The notes below the pieces were generated by a model. That model did not search any database and was not told where the DNA came from. It saw only the letters and a list, made by a program, of their open reading frames with translations. Made by a program: the position numbers and the translations under genes. From contig KN832874.1 in assembly GCA_000827325.1 (NCBI GenBank), forward strand, positions 138,044-202,043: DNA of 64,000 nt. The letters are read 5' to 3'. Positions 23,049 through 32,907 of this stretch are shown here, in pieces. The number at the start of each line of letters is the position of its first letter. Within the stretch, counting starts at the first letter, position 1. The DNA is from Oidiodendron maius Zn. Lineage: Eukaryota > Ascomycota > Leotiomycetes > Myxotrichaceae.

Positions 23049-23601
23049 AGTTCTACCCCGAGGTGCATGGTATGGAGCATGGCGTTGCGGTTTTCTTATC
23101 TGTCATAACAACAGACCCTTTGTCTTTTCAGAAAGTTGCTATCGCAGAGTTGGCACACTAGTTCTTCGGCGCCGACTACAATCTGCTCTTGAGTTCGTAG
23201 AAGGCCGCTTTAATGGAGTACATACCTTTGCCTTTATTACCGGATATCACGATCTTTGCTTTGAGGTAAGCGGCACTCTTAGGTTAGAGACGGAGTCTGT
23301 ACTGTTTCTACAGCACAGGCTATCTCGTTCTTAGGTCTTAAGAGAAGCTGCTTTCCGGGAGTTACTGAAAATTCAAATTTGATTTACAACCCTCGCCACC
23401 ATTTGATATTTTGTGATTAAAGGTACACTTTTTCCATATGACTCTTGGAAGGCAGAGCTTGAGCTCTTCACCGACTGTACTTGCGCAAGGGCGTCGAAAT
23501 ATCTCCGTGCTAATTTCGCCGCCAATATTTCCTCAGATCCCTCTGGCACTTTCCGAATCCTGCTCCGCCTCCGCCACTTTCTCATCAACCCATTCCTTCA
23601 G
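23049..23601. other. EAF3 3' flank
   Basis: Frames on both strands overlap here (a 167-codon plus-strand frame begins at 23413, a 71-codon minus-strand frame at 23588). None shows a domain, and I cannot choose between them. Confidence 0.35.
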
Positions 23602-23955
23602 TCATATACGCCCTGTTATCATGTATCCTATCCAGTATACTGTTGCTGGTTGCCCGTTTCCTTCGTACAGCAAGCTTACAGCCCCAAATACCCATTCTTC
23701 CATAATCCATACATCCCTAAAATGCTCACAGTGACTGTATATGCTCCCATCCTGCCCTTGTTCTTCCAATTTATCGAAAGGGTGGAAAGCCATTCTCGTG
23801 CCTCTGTGACTCGTGATGTCTGGAAATGGTGTGTTAGGAAAATCCGTCCACCAGACGGAGTGGTCTTTGAAGCGGAGCATATATTGGAGGGTGTTAACTA
23901 TTTGTCTCTTCCTTGAGAGAAAACGTAGTCGATCGTTGAGGCTAGAGTAAGCCAT
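23602..23955 (-). CDS. Small orphan protein, doubtful
   Basis: A frame starting MAYSSLNDRLRF gives 117 residues without a recognised domain; the frame is open further upstream to 24153. It is aromatic-rich (WWTDFPNTPF, VWIMEEWVFGA). The region also contains splice-like signals on the minus strand: a TCCTAAC followed by TTTCCAG near 23830-23810, and a GTAAGC near 23670. The true exon pattern may therefore differ. It could equally be part of an untranslated or antisense transcript of EAF3. Confidence 0.22.
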   Translation of the reverse strand: MAYSSLNDRLRFLSRKRQIVNTLQYMLRFKDHSVWWTDFPNTPFPDITSHRGTRMAFHPFDKLEEQGQDGSIYSHCEHFRDVWIMEEWVFGAVSLLYEGNGQPATVYWIGYMITGRI

Positions 23956-24324
23956 GGCCAGTAGATAATTCAACGTTTGACTTGATATGATAATGCTCTT
24001 GTGTTGTGAGAAATGTGGAGATGATACGTTATTTTCTATATATATGGTGACCTGCACTTCCGAGACTTCTTTCTGAGCCTCAATGCTTCTCTCTGTGAGT
24101 CTATTCCTACAACCAATTGTCCTTATGATACATATTGGAAACAATTCTGCCAAGACGCCATTGTTTATATCCCAAGCCAGAGACTATCTCGAGCTCCTTT
24201 GTTCGGAAGACTCTGGTCGATTCCACCCACATCCAAGCTCAACCAAACATTATCTGAACAACCATGAAGTCGCATTCAAGGAAACTGTAGATGATCGGGT
24301 TTCCAGTCCTTCTAGTTATCGTCG
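23956..24324. other. Intergenic, 369 bases
   Basis: This lies downstream of the uL30m gene. Short frames only; I see nothing supportable. Confidence 0.4.
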
Positions 24325-24585
24325 TCACCGAGGCACAGCGCTCTCGACATAGTAGCCCGGGTCGGGTCTCCGCTCTTCTCGTAGCTCCTCCCTTGTCAAG
24401 GCTTTGTCCACTTCTCTGACAGAAACTAATTCCTTGACTTTCATAATCTGACCGGCGACTTCGGGAGTGACGGGGTAGAAGACCGTCTGCATTCTGTAGC
24501 GCAGGCCGAGGGCTTCGAGAACTCCTCTTGTTCGCCGAGGGAGGCCGATACCTGATCGCGTGAGGGTTATGCGGAAGAATGACAT
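24325..24585 (-). CDS. MRPL33: Mitochondrial large-subunit ribosomal protein uL30m
   Basis: This is a single exon of 86 residues, the same size as yeast Mrpl33. [28 protein letters not shown] is the classic L30 opening (a beta strand, then the RSxIG...T...LGL signature). It continues with [18 protein letters not shown], the second helix and last strand of the fold. The C-terminal 25 residues are charged. There is no long cleavable leader, as in the yeast protein. It is part of the mitochondrial ribosome's large subunit. Confidence 0.9.
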   Translation of the reverse strand: MSFFRITLTRSGIGLPRRTRGVLEALGLRYRMQTVFYPVTPEVAGQIMKVKELVSVREVDKALTREELREERRPDPGYYVESAVPR

Positions 24586-25652
24586 TGTGGCTAGGGGCGC
24601 ATTTAGAAAATGTGTAATTTGTACCCTCAGAGAAATACATACATGTGTCTTGTTGTGTCACAGGTCGCAGGCCACTGTGTTCTTTGAAGTTTTTCGTTGT
24701 CGCAATGTCAAGGACGTATATGGCCCGATAAAGTTCGAGAACCATCGCTAGCGGTGCCGCTTTGAGGATCGGTGGGCGCCGCTCCAGCCAGAGTTTAGGG
24801 ATCCTTACCTCTTTATTGTATCGGCCTAACTGTACGTGTTTACCTGCCTACCGCAGAAATAGCTATAAGGGGTTGTTAACTTTAAGTCATCCTAGCATCG
24901 GTCTCCATAGGTCTTCTAGTTAGCGGTTTGGACATTGCCTTTTAAGCATGTCATCAAAATGCTAATCTGCTACAAGATCTTAAATAGGTACCTCTTTAGC
25001 ATTTGATCAGGACTTAAAGGCTATACCAAATTACCTAGTTTTATGTTCATATTGGGCTAAAATGACATTGGAGGCGAGCTAGCTTCCGGCATAGCAAAAT
25101 ACTCATCCTGGCGCCTACTCATTTAAGAGTATAACTTCCAAGTTCGGAGATCAAACATGTATAGCGGTGCGATGTGCAATAAATACTAGGAAGGATCCGA
25201 TCTATCCTGCAACATACAAAGAATATATCGCCAGCCAAGCAAGCCAATGCAATGGTGGAACTACAGCAGGCCTCATACTTTGAAAATAGCAAGCCCTACT
25301 CAAACCTAAATGCCTGCACTAGAAAGGCTGTAGAATACATATAGTGCAGTAGATGTCAGCCTACGACGGAGTAGACTCTCAGAAACATCTTGTCATTTAT
25401 TCATAATCCTTATTAAATAATACCAAGGGCTGACCCCTCTTGGGCATGATCCTCACCTAGCTGAAAGTACCAGGAGGGTAGGTGGAGAGTAATGTGTAAC
25501 ATTCTAGGCCATAAGGCACTAAAGTACTGAACCGCGACTTACTGCGGAGCCTCAACTCCAGGGATCCCACCACGAACCCCCAATCTCACATCGATCACAC
25601 CAAAACATGAGTTGATCTTCGAGAGCATACAACTGCGTCGCACTTCTCCACC
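24586..25652. other. Gene-free stretch, 1.07 kb, between uL30m and SEC6
   Basis: This divergent intergenic region is longer than most here. The part from 24830 to 25440 is AT-rich with frequent TA and many short stops, and shows no coding frame. It could be an old mutated repeat, but no repeat ends are visible. Confidence 0.4.
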
Positions 25653-27917
25653 ATGACCATGGATAGCTCAACGGTGAAGCTCGCCGAGCTTCTCCGGCAC
25701 CCGGAAGATCTGGACAAGATCGCGGCCATGACACTGGAATATACGCGCAAGAAGGCCGCCGTCGATTCTCAGCTGCGCAGTGGGCTCAAGGAGCAATTGG
25801 AAGTCACGCAGTCGGGAATGCAGGGCATTACTGATGGGCAGCGGACGGTACAACTCATCAAGGAGGAGATGATGAAGATTGATAAGCTATGCGCCGAGGC
25901 GCAGAACATGATCCTTGACTTCCCCAACATCACGGTAGTGTCGCATACACAGAAGAACTTCCGAGAGGTGGAGAGCATGTATAAGAATCTGAGCACCTTC
26001 AATGATCGGTTGGGGAAAGTAGAGAACATGTTGAGGGAAGACGATCAGGATCAGGAGAACATGCCGAATTTATTGGCGATACATTATGAGTTGACACAAT
26101 TACGGAATATAAGAGACGATGCCATGGACCAGATCCAGAGGGCGGATGACCCGAGTTTGGCAAATACCTTGGGAGATTACTTTTCTAGGCTGGACGAGAC
26201 GATTGAGTGGTTCGATGAGCATGTGGGAACCATTGCTCTGAATCTGATAAACGTATTGGTCAATGGGAACAATGGGCTAGTTGTCCGATTCGCAGTTATT
26301 ATTGAAGCAGAGGAGAAGAGCGATAAGAGGGTCCAAGCCTTACAAGAAGCACTCAAGGATCATAAGGAGATGGCCACACGGTTTCGGAGCATTACAGATG
26401 GAGCGCGGCAAGTCAGAGGATACAAGGAGAAATTCCTGCAAGCGATACAGATCCATGCAGATGAGCAAACTGCGGAGGCCAAGCAGGCGTTCTTAGAAGA
26501 CTCTTCAAAACTGGAGAAATCCCTCAGGTGGTACTTCAATGATCTGAATGCAGTCAAACAAGGCATGGTCCCTCTTATGCCGAAGAAGTGGAAGATATTG
26601 AAGACATATGCCAAAATTTATCATAAAGTCATGCATGACTTCCTCGTTGGCATGATTGACGACCCAGAGACAAGTTCGGCTAATATGCTAGCCATTGTCA
26701 ATTGGCCTGAAAAGTATTATGCAAAGATGAAGAAGCTTGGATTCAATGAAGATGAATTGACTCCACAGGTGATCGATGGTAGAGAGCCTGAACTAGTCCG
26801 CCAATTCCGACAACTCATCATCCACTTCCTTGACGAGTGGCTCGACAGAATATCCGCGACGGAAAGGAAGGATTTCGCCGAGAGGAATGTCGAAGGCTCG
26901 AATCTGGACGCAGATGAATATGGTTACTTTCGCACGAAAAATCTCGTCGATATGTGGCGAATGTTGCGAGAGCAGGTTGATGCTGCAGGCAACTCACAGC
27001 GGATGGATGTAACGGAAGGTGTTGTCGATGCTATGGTTCTCCGACTCAAGGCTCGCCAACAAACTTGGGAGAGGATGCTTGATGACGAGGCTGCCAAGTA
27101 CGACGGTAACAACCCTGATCTGGAAGGCTTCCAAGCTCTTCAAGATTGGCTTGTTGCCACAGCAAATGACCAAATTGCTTGCATTGACGATAATGAAGAG
27201 GCGAGTCGATTTGGATACCTCACCAGCTTTCAGCAGAAATTCGAGCCTTTGGTCTCCGCGGCATACATGGAGAGGGCCGATCTCGAGATTTCAGCCCTTC
27301 GTGATGGCTACGTAGATCTCAGCACTCATTGCGTCGCCAAATTTGCGCAGTTAATCTTCATAATCGATTTCCAAGGCGTCATGCCAGATTTCTTCACACC
27401 AAAGTGGTATACTACCACGGCCATGAAGCAGATAACCGTGACGTTCGAAGAGTACGTTGGCGATTACAGAGATGTCATGTACCCAACTCTCCTCGACATA
27501 TTCGTGGAAGAATTATCGGATGAGCTTCTTGTCCGTTATCTGTCCAGTGTTAAGAACAAGGGCGCGAAATTCAAGCGCCAGGATCCATTCAAAGACAAGC
27601 TCTTCAACGACGTGTCAACTGCCTTTGAATTCTTCACCAACAGTAATTTTGTGGGCCCGGATGTCAGTGAGACGATCAAACAAAAGTGGAGGGTTACAGA
27701 ACGCTTTCTTCAGTTAATCGAAGCTGACAAAGCCGAAATTCCCGACGTCTTTACTGCCTTCAAAGCAGATTATTGGGACTTGCATCTAAGTTGGGTCGAG
27801 TCAGTGCTTAGGGTAAGGGATGACTTTGATAGAAGTCTATTAAATGCTGTTAAAGCTCGAGCGGGGCAGATTGATGTTGTGAGAGGAATGGAGACGATCA
27901 TGAGCAAGATAAAATAG
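25653..27917 (+). CDS. SEC6: Exocyst complex component Sec6
   Basis: This is a single exon of 754 residues, matching the Sec6/EXOC3 family length. The N-terminal third is coiled coil (LEVTQSGMQGITDGQRTVQLIKEEMMKIDKL, then FREVESMYKNLSTFNDRLGKVENML). The remainder is helical-bundle (CATCHR-like) with recognisable motifs such as the segment around YFNDLNAVKQGMVPLMPKKW, VNWPEKYYAKM and the C-terminal TAFEFFTNSNFVGPDVS. The exocyst tethers secretory vesicles at growing hyphal tips. Two methionines (25653 and 25659) are possible starts. It is tandem with the CENP-Q gene, 311 bases downstream. Confidence 0.92.
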   Translation: MTMDSSTVKLAELLRHPEDLDKIAAMTLEYTRKKAAVDSQLRSGLKEQLEVTQSGMQGITDGQRTVQLIKEEMMKIDKLCAEAQNMILDFPNITVVSHTQKNFREVESMYKNLSTFNDRLGKVENMLREDDQDQENMPNLLAIHYELTQLRNIRDDAMDQIQRADDPSLANTLGDYFSRLDETIEWFDEHVGTIALNLINVLVNGNNGLVVRFAVIIEAEEKSDKRVQALQEALKDHKEMATRFRSITDGARQVRGYKEKFLQAIQIHADEQTAEAKQAFLEDSSKLEKSLRWYFNDLNAVKQGMVPLMPKKWKILKTYAKIYHKVMHDFLVGMIDDPETSSANMLAIVNWPEKYYAKMKKLGFNEDELTPQVIDGREPELVRQFRQLIIHFLDEWLDRISATERKDFAERNVEGSNLDADEYGYFRTKNLVDMWRMLREQVDAAGNSQRMDVTEGVVDAMVLRLKARQQTWERMLDDEAAKYDGNNPDLEGFQALQDWLVATANDQIACIDDNEEASRFGYLTSFQQKFEPLVSAAYMERADLEISALRDGYVDLSTHCVAKFAQLIFIIDFQGVMPDFFTPKWYTTTAMKQITVTFEEYVGDYRDVMYPTLLDIFVEELSDELLVRYLSSVKNKGAKFKRQDPFKDKLFNDVSTAFEFFTNSNFVGPDVSETIKQKWRVTERFLQLIEADKAEIPDVFTAFKADYWDLHLSWVESVLRVRDDFDRSLLNAVKARAGQIDVVRGMETIMSKIK

Positions 27918-28228
27918 GTGGATTTGACATAGGCATAGCTAGGTTCGTTGTCTAAATTACAGGTGAGGAGGGGCGTTTTGGCGTCTAAGGAGCATCATTA
28001 TTTGGGCTGTAAAATAGAGCGATACCTGGTTGCCTCCAAATTTCATAATGAGGTATATACTGCCTGATTATCTCAAGTCACAGCCACCAAAAGATATCTA
28101 CCAAGTGAATGGTAATTTATGAATTTGACATCCGGGTAATATAACCAATCACGTGTGACGTGCATGGAGCGCGTCAAGATATGAAAGCAGTACGCGACAG
28201 CAGACCCGAAGCCTGACAACAACGCAAT
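27918..28228. promoter_or_regulatory. SEC6 3' flank and CENP-Q promoter
   Basis: These 311 bases contain a CACGTG near 28151. An alternative first exon for the CENP-Q gene could start at 28181 (see that entry). Confidence 0.4.
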
Positions 28229-30007
28229 ATGGAAAATGGCAAGCAGCCTTCGGAATTTCAGCGAGAAGTGGCTAACATTTCATAGGCACCAGATACTGAG
28301 GTTCTGAAAAGAAAACGATCTCGACCTTCAGACTGGTGGGCTGCTACCGTCTCAACCCCACCACAACGAGATGATCGACCGCCAAAGAAACGAGCAAGAC
28401 CTTCAGGTTCCGGCCTTTCAGAGCGAATGATACAGGAGGCCCCAGCTGCTGCAAATCGAGGAAAACTTGACAATTTACAAGACGGACCGTCTAACGAAGG
28501 GGATAAACTTGTGAGGGATAAACGGACTGTGCCGAAGGAGCGGCGTGGTCGACCATCTGCTGCTCTGACGGAACAAGCAGCTGCCCCAACACCAAACGCA
28601 CTAAAAAATGAAGTTGTGAAGAAGAAACGCGGCCGGCCGTCTCTCTCAAAGGTAGAGCCACTCTCTGAAAAGCATGACGAAGGGCAGTCTGCACCGAAGA
28701 AGAAGAAGCGAGGGCGACCCTCGTTGCAACGGGCAGAGGAGCGAGCTACTACTAAAGGGCTGGAGAAGAGCGAATCTACCAAGGCTCCAAAGCGTGGGCG
28801 GCCATCGAAAGTCCAACAGGAACTGAAAGTTGTTGAACAATCTGCGCTGGAGACTCAAGGTGGTTCTAGCAGAACGTCAGATCCTACAGCGGAAACCAGC
28901 AAACGGCGAACGCGTCATTCAGGTGCTTCGGATACTAGCCCTGAATCCAAAAAGGCTACTTCATCTACTGTGGCAACTCAAAAGCCACAGAAAAGCCACA
29001 AGGTTACCGGTGATTCCGCCCTAGACGGACAATCAGAAGCAAATGCTACGACCCGGGGTAAGCCCAAAAAGAAACGGAGACAAGCAGATACGAGTGTATT
29101 GGAAACTGGTAACCCACAGGATGAGGAAGAGCGGTCAGAACGTCGCTTCGCGCAGAAACGATTGCCGGACGATCAAGAAGAGTTGCAAAAGGCGCAAACC
29201 GAGAAGGCCCCAGCTTATCAACACCTTGCCGAAGTAACTCACCGAGTCTCCCGTCAAGTAATTGAAGCTAAATGGGAACCATTACCACCGAGTTGTATCG
29301 AACGAGTCTCGAATCTGTTAGAGGATATTCAAAGACCGGTGGTGGTGCATCTTGGCGATGAGCGCAGGCGGACCCAGGCCAGCACAGCTCTACAGATGGT
29401 ATCTCGCAGGCTTGTCAGTAAGATCTCCAAAGGCCTTCCATTCCCACCAAGCACGGGCGCGCGTCGAGAAGACGACTTCGACTTTGAAAAGATTCTGGAT
29501 CATGGCAGAGCTATGGAAACCGAGTTGACGCAAGTATTACATGCAAATGACCTCTTGGAGGCAGAATTACGAAAAGAAACAGCTCATATCGAGGCCGAGG
29601 AGGATGCCTTGTTGCAGCTGGAAACTAATGCAAAGACCGAAGCAAGTCGTAGGCGAGAGGCAGGGCGAAAGCTGCATTTATTACTTCAAACAGAAGACCT
29701 CGCGGAAATGGATGATATCCTGAAGGATATGACTAGCCTTGCTGATGTGGCGCACAATGCCCCGCTGTCTTTGGTAAATCTCTCACGCTTCTCCCTTTGA
29801 CGCTCATGCGCTGATTACAATTTCCAGGAGGATGAGAAGCTTGCAGCGCTCATGGAGAAACTAACTGGCCACGTAGATAGTATGCAGGGCAATATAAAGC
29901 AAGTCCAGGGAATTACGCAGGCTATAGCACAGGGCAAGGCGGCGGTCCAGGCGACACTGTTCAGCCATCTTGAGCGCGCTCAGTATGAAGATATTGTGCT
30001 GGGATAG
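28229..30007 (+). CDS. CENP-Q/Fta7-like inner kinetochore protein with AT-hooks
   Basis: The preferred model has three exons (28229-28238, 28293-29773, 29828-30007), 556 residues; it needs a GC-AG first intron. Without it an in-frame TAG (28283-28285) blocks the reading. A start at 28181 with a GTACGC donor, or the internal ATG at 28427, are alternatives. The N-terminal half is basic and carries four RGRP AT-hook cores (about residues 88, 116, 143 and 171) after a KRKRSRPSDWW block. The C-terminal half is the helical CENP-Q domain: SCIERVSNLLEDIQRPVV, FDFEKILDHGRAMETELTQVL, and a long coiled coil, ending in LFSHLERAQYEDIVLG. CENP-Q acts with CENP-U in the constitutive centromere network. The hooks suggest direct binding to AT-rich centromeric DNA. 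Confidence 0.75.
28239..28292 (+). other. Candidate GC-AG intron at the CENP-Q start
   Basis: AATG|GCAAGC donor, GTGGCTAAC branch site, CACCAG acceptor, 54 bases. It joins MEN to DTEVLKRKRS in frame and removes the TAG. It is inferred from sequence only. Confidence 0.45.
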
Positions 30008-30641
30008 CGAAGGTCTCACTACCCCTCGACGGGGGCTGCAAGGCTGCAGGGAATAGAGGGCTGACAAGCCCGGCTCGAGACAGGGAAGCGCGCTGCATCC
30101 GCCTGGAATAGAAGAACCAGAACCCTCAAATCCTCATGTCCAACGTAATCACATGCAATGCCTGGAAGAATCCGCGTCGTGATGAGATGAAACGCCGTCC
30201 CTTGGGCAGCATTCTCTTTGTTGTTGGTTGTACCGCTGGACCGAGGTGCGGCTTTTCTCTCAACCGCAACCCCCGGCCCGCAGGTCAGCCCACTGCTGAT
30301 GCCCACAGCCCATACAACCTCCCGCTATTACATACGACCACAACTCCCTCGACTTCCTCCTTGCTCGACCCAGCACCACACCGCCGCCCTCTCCTCTGCC
30401 CAACGGTCAGACGTGAGAATCCGTGGCACGCCGTCGCGACGTCGCAGAACCGGTATGCACCCATCCGACACCTGCACATCCCCCGGGGTGGCGGCGCTAA
30501 CCAATCATCCAGCCTCCTACAGCCTTTCGTCGCCGCAACAGATCTCCTTCGGAGGAGGCCACCTGGGCACGCGGCGGGCCAGCTACGAGACAGCGCGCCG
30601 ACCCCGTCAATGGACGCCTTCTGATTCGGAGCTCCGATGTC
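30008..30641. promoter_or_regulatory. ERT1 upstream region, 634 bases
   Basis: It is GC-rich and unusually open in several frames on both strands (30136-30624 plus, 30285-31007 minus), but none shows a domain. It probably holds the promoter and a long leader of the ERT1 gene; short upstream frames may affect translation. Confidence 0.4.
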
Positions 30642-32527
30642 ATGGAACAGAATGGGGACAGCAATGGGCAGGATGCGACGCCTGCGGATTCGCAGGCGGC
30701 GGGGACAGGCGTGATCAAAGGTCCCAGCCCGAGGAAGCGGCGCAAGGTCAACCATGGTATGTCGACGGTGCCAGCGCCGTTTGTATGCATTCTCCGAGGC
30801 CCTTGGCTGATCATCGAACGTGTTCCTGCAGCGTGTGTGTATTGTCGACGATCTGTAAGTCACCAATGGGACTGTTTTATCCCAGGGCCTGCTCTGGGCG
30901 GATGCGCCTATGCGTGATGTTTGGCATGAGCTAATTCGGTCTGGTGTCTGGGACAGCATATGACATGCGATTTGGTACGACCCTTCCCGTTCAATATATG
31001 CAGCCACTGTTGTGGCACTGAAGGTTCCATGACTAAAGTTTTACCGTTGCACAGGAACGCCCTTGTGCACGCTGTATAAAACGAAATATAGGGCACCTTT
31101 GCCACGATGAGCCTCGAGAGCCCGAATCCGCCTCCAAGAAGTCCAGGGCCCAGCAGACCACCTCGACAACGGAGGATGATGGGTCACCGTCCGACCAGCT
31201 CCAGGGTAGCACAGACTCCGGCTTGAACACTTCCTTCCAGGAGACCCAAGAACCGCAACAGGACAGTGAGCTAGGCCTAGGCGGTCCGGCGCTCTCCCAA
31301 GGCGGACCTCTACAAATCGCGCAGCCTGCTCCTGTGTCAGGGAGCCAGGCAAATGCCCTCAACAGCAGCAATCAATGTGAGGAGCCGAGCCTATCCCACC
31401 CCGCTGGCCTTTACTGATCATGAGCTGCAGTCTTCGGGTATTCAAACGACTGGCTTGGATCCCACAGCCAATTCCAAGATATGCATAACTACCACCCTTC
31501 GTATATGTTTAATGCACCGGAGGTTACGAACGAATATAACCTATTGAACGATTTTCTCAACAACAGTTTGTTGGACGAAGGTGTTTTACTTCCAGACGAC
31601 GCGTCAAAGTTGTATACGGAACCATCTGGTGCAATGGTCCCTGGAGCGCTCCCGAATGCAACCCTCCTTACTGCATCGCAGCAGGGCGCCCTAGCCCCAG
31701 GAAATCCGGCAGGAAACACAATTTCTAGGCCTACAAGTGTGATTCCCACTGACAAGGCCCGTGAATACTATCTCCAAGCTGCAGATCCTACTGGCAACGA
31801 CGCTCCCGAGGAGAGAATGCAGCGATTACTCAGAGCGAAATATGACGCTGGGATGTTGAAGCCTTTCAACTATGTAAAAGGTTACGCCCGTTTATCTGCG
31901 TATATGGATGGTCATATGCAGGCGACATCGAAGCAGAAGATCCTGCGTCAACTAGACCGCTTTAGACCAAAATTTCGAGAGAAGGTCCAGCTGTTAACCG
32001 ATATCGAGCTCATCTATGTCGAAATGTGGTTTGAGCGCAGCCTTATGGAATACGATCGAGTATTTGCAAGCATGGCCATTCCCGCCTGTTGTTGGAGGCG
32101 GACGGGCGAGATCTTCCGCGGCAATAAAGAGATGGCCGAGCTTATCCACGTTCCGATTGAGAAGTTGAGAGACGTAAGCGCCTACTATAGTGCATTGCTA
32201 CTAGTGCTAATCTCCAAATTAGGGTAAGATAGCGCTCCACGAAATCCTCACCGAGGAGTCCCTTGTGAATTACTGGGAGAAGTTTGGGGCTATCGCTTTC
32301 GACCAGAGCCAGAAGGCTCTGTTGACTAGCTGCTCTTTAAAGAACCCAAGTGATCAGTCGAAAGATCCAACAATTAAATGTTGTTTTTCATTTACGATTA
32401 GGAGAGATGACCACAAAATGTAAGCCGCAATAATTCGAAAAATTTGGAGCCGGGATATACTGACGTACAACCAAGTCCATCTCTTATAGTGGGAAACTTC
32501 TTGCCTCAAGATCCCGTGAAGCATTGA
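30642..32527 (+). CDS. ERT1: Transcription activator of gluconeogenesis, Ert1/AcuK family
   Basis: Seven exons (30642-30756, 30832-30854, 30957-30974, 31055-31376, 31431-32173, 32223-32419, 32476-32527) give 489 residues. The zinc cluster (about residues 39-67) reads ACVYCRRSHMTCDLERPC followed by ARCIKRNIGHLC, with cysteine spacing 2-6-5-2-8, preceded by the basic KGPSPRKRRKVNH. The centre is Gln/Ser-rich. After it come the family blocks MFNAPEVTNEYNLLNDFLN, ILRQLDRFRPKFREKVQLL, a PAS-like region (EYDRVFASMAIPACCWRRTGEI) and the terminal PSLIVGNFLPQDP. AcuK and AcuM act as a pair on PEP carboxykinase and other gluconeogenic genes; I cannot exclude the AcuM-like paralogue, but Ert1 blocks fit best. 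Exons 2 and 3 are only 23 and 18 bases. Confidence 0.9.
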
Positions 32528-32907
32528 AACAGGATACCATGTATTTATTCGTTATTCTTTCTTTTCGAATATCAGCTGGCAAAGTACTCGTATATACAAA
32601 TCTTCACCAGCTGGGCACATGATGGGCGTTGATGGTCTTGGAAATAATTAAAAACGGGAGGAAATTTGGAGGGATGGTTATGGTGAGGGGTCGAGCCTCA
32701 TAAAAAAGTGTAGTTCACGTTTCCGCTGTCTCCTCGCATTAGCATTTACATGGCATTCATCAATACCAACCGAGGATTCCTTCCAAATTATTTGCCTCTA
32801 CTGTGGCCAAGGTGCAGCACCAACCCATGAAGACTTGTTTCTGTAATATCTAGTACGGGCCGACGTCTGCACGTCTTTCGAGACTGCCACCTCCCGTTCT
32901 CAAAGGC
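32528..32907. promoter_or_regulatory. ERT1 3' flank / SPO22 promoter
   Basis: These are 380 AT-rich bases between tandem genes. No coding frame is seen. Confidence 0.45.

Noticed and set aside
18595-24585. A cluster of functionally linked genes (kinetochore, chromatin, ER) as an operon-like system
   Set aside because: Orientations alternate and each is a dispersed housekeeping gene in fungi.
30136-31007. Long overlapping frames on both strands upstream of and over ERT1
   Set aside because: GC-rich sequence gives chance open frames; the ERT1 exons explain the conserved part and the rest has no domain.
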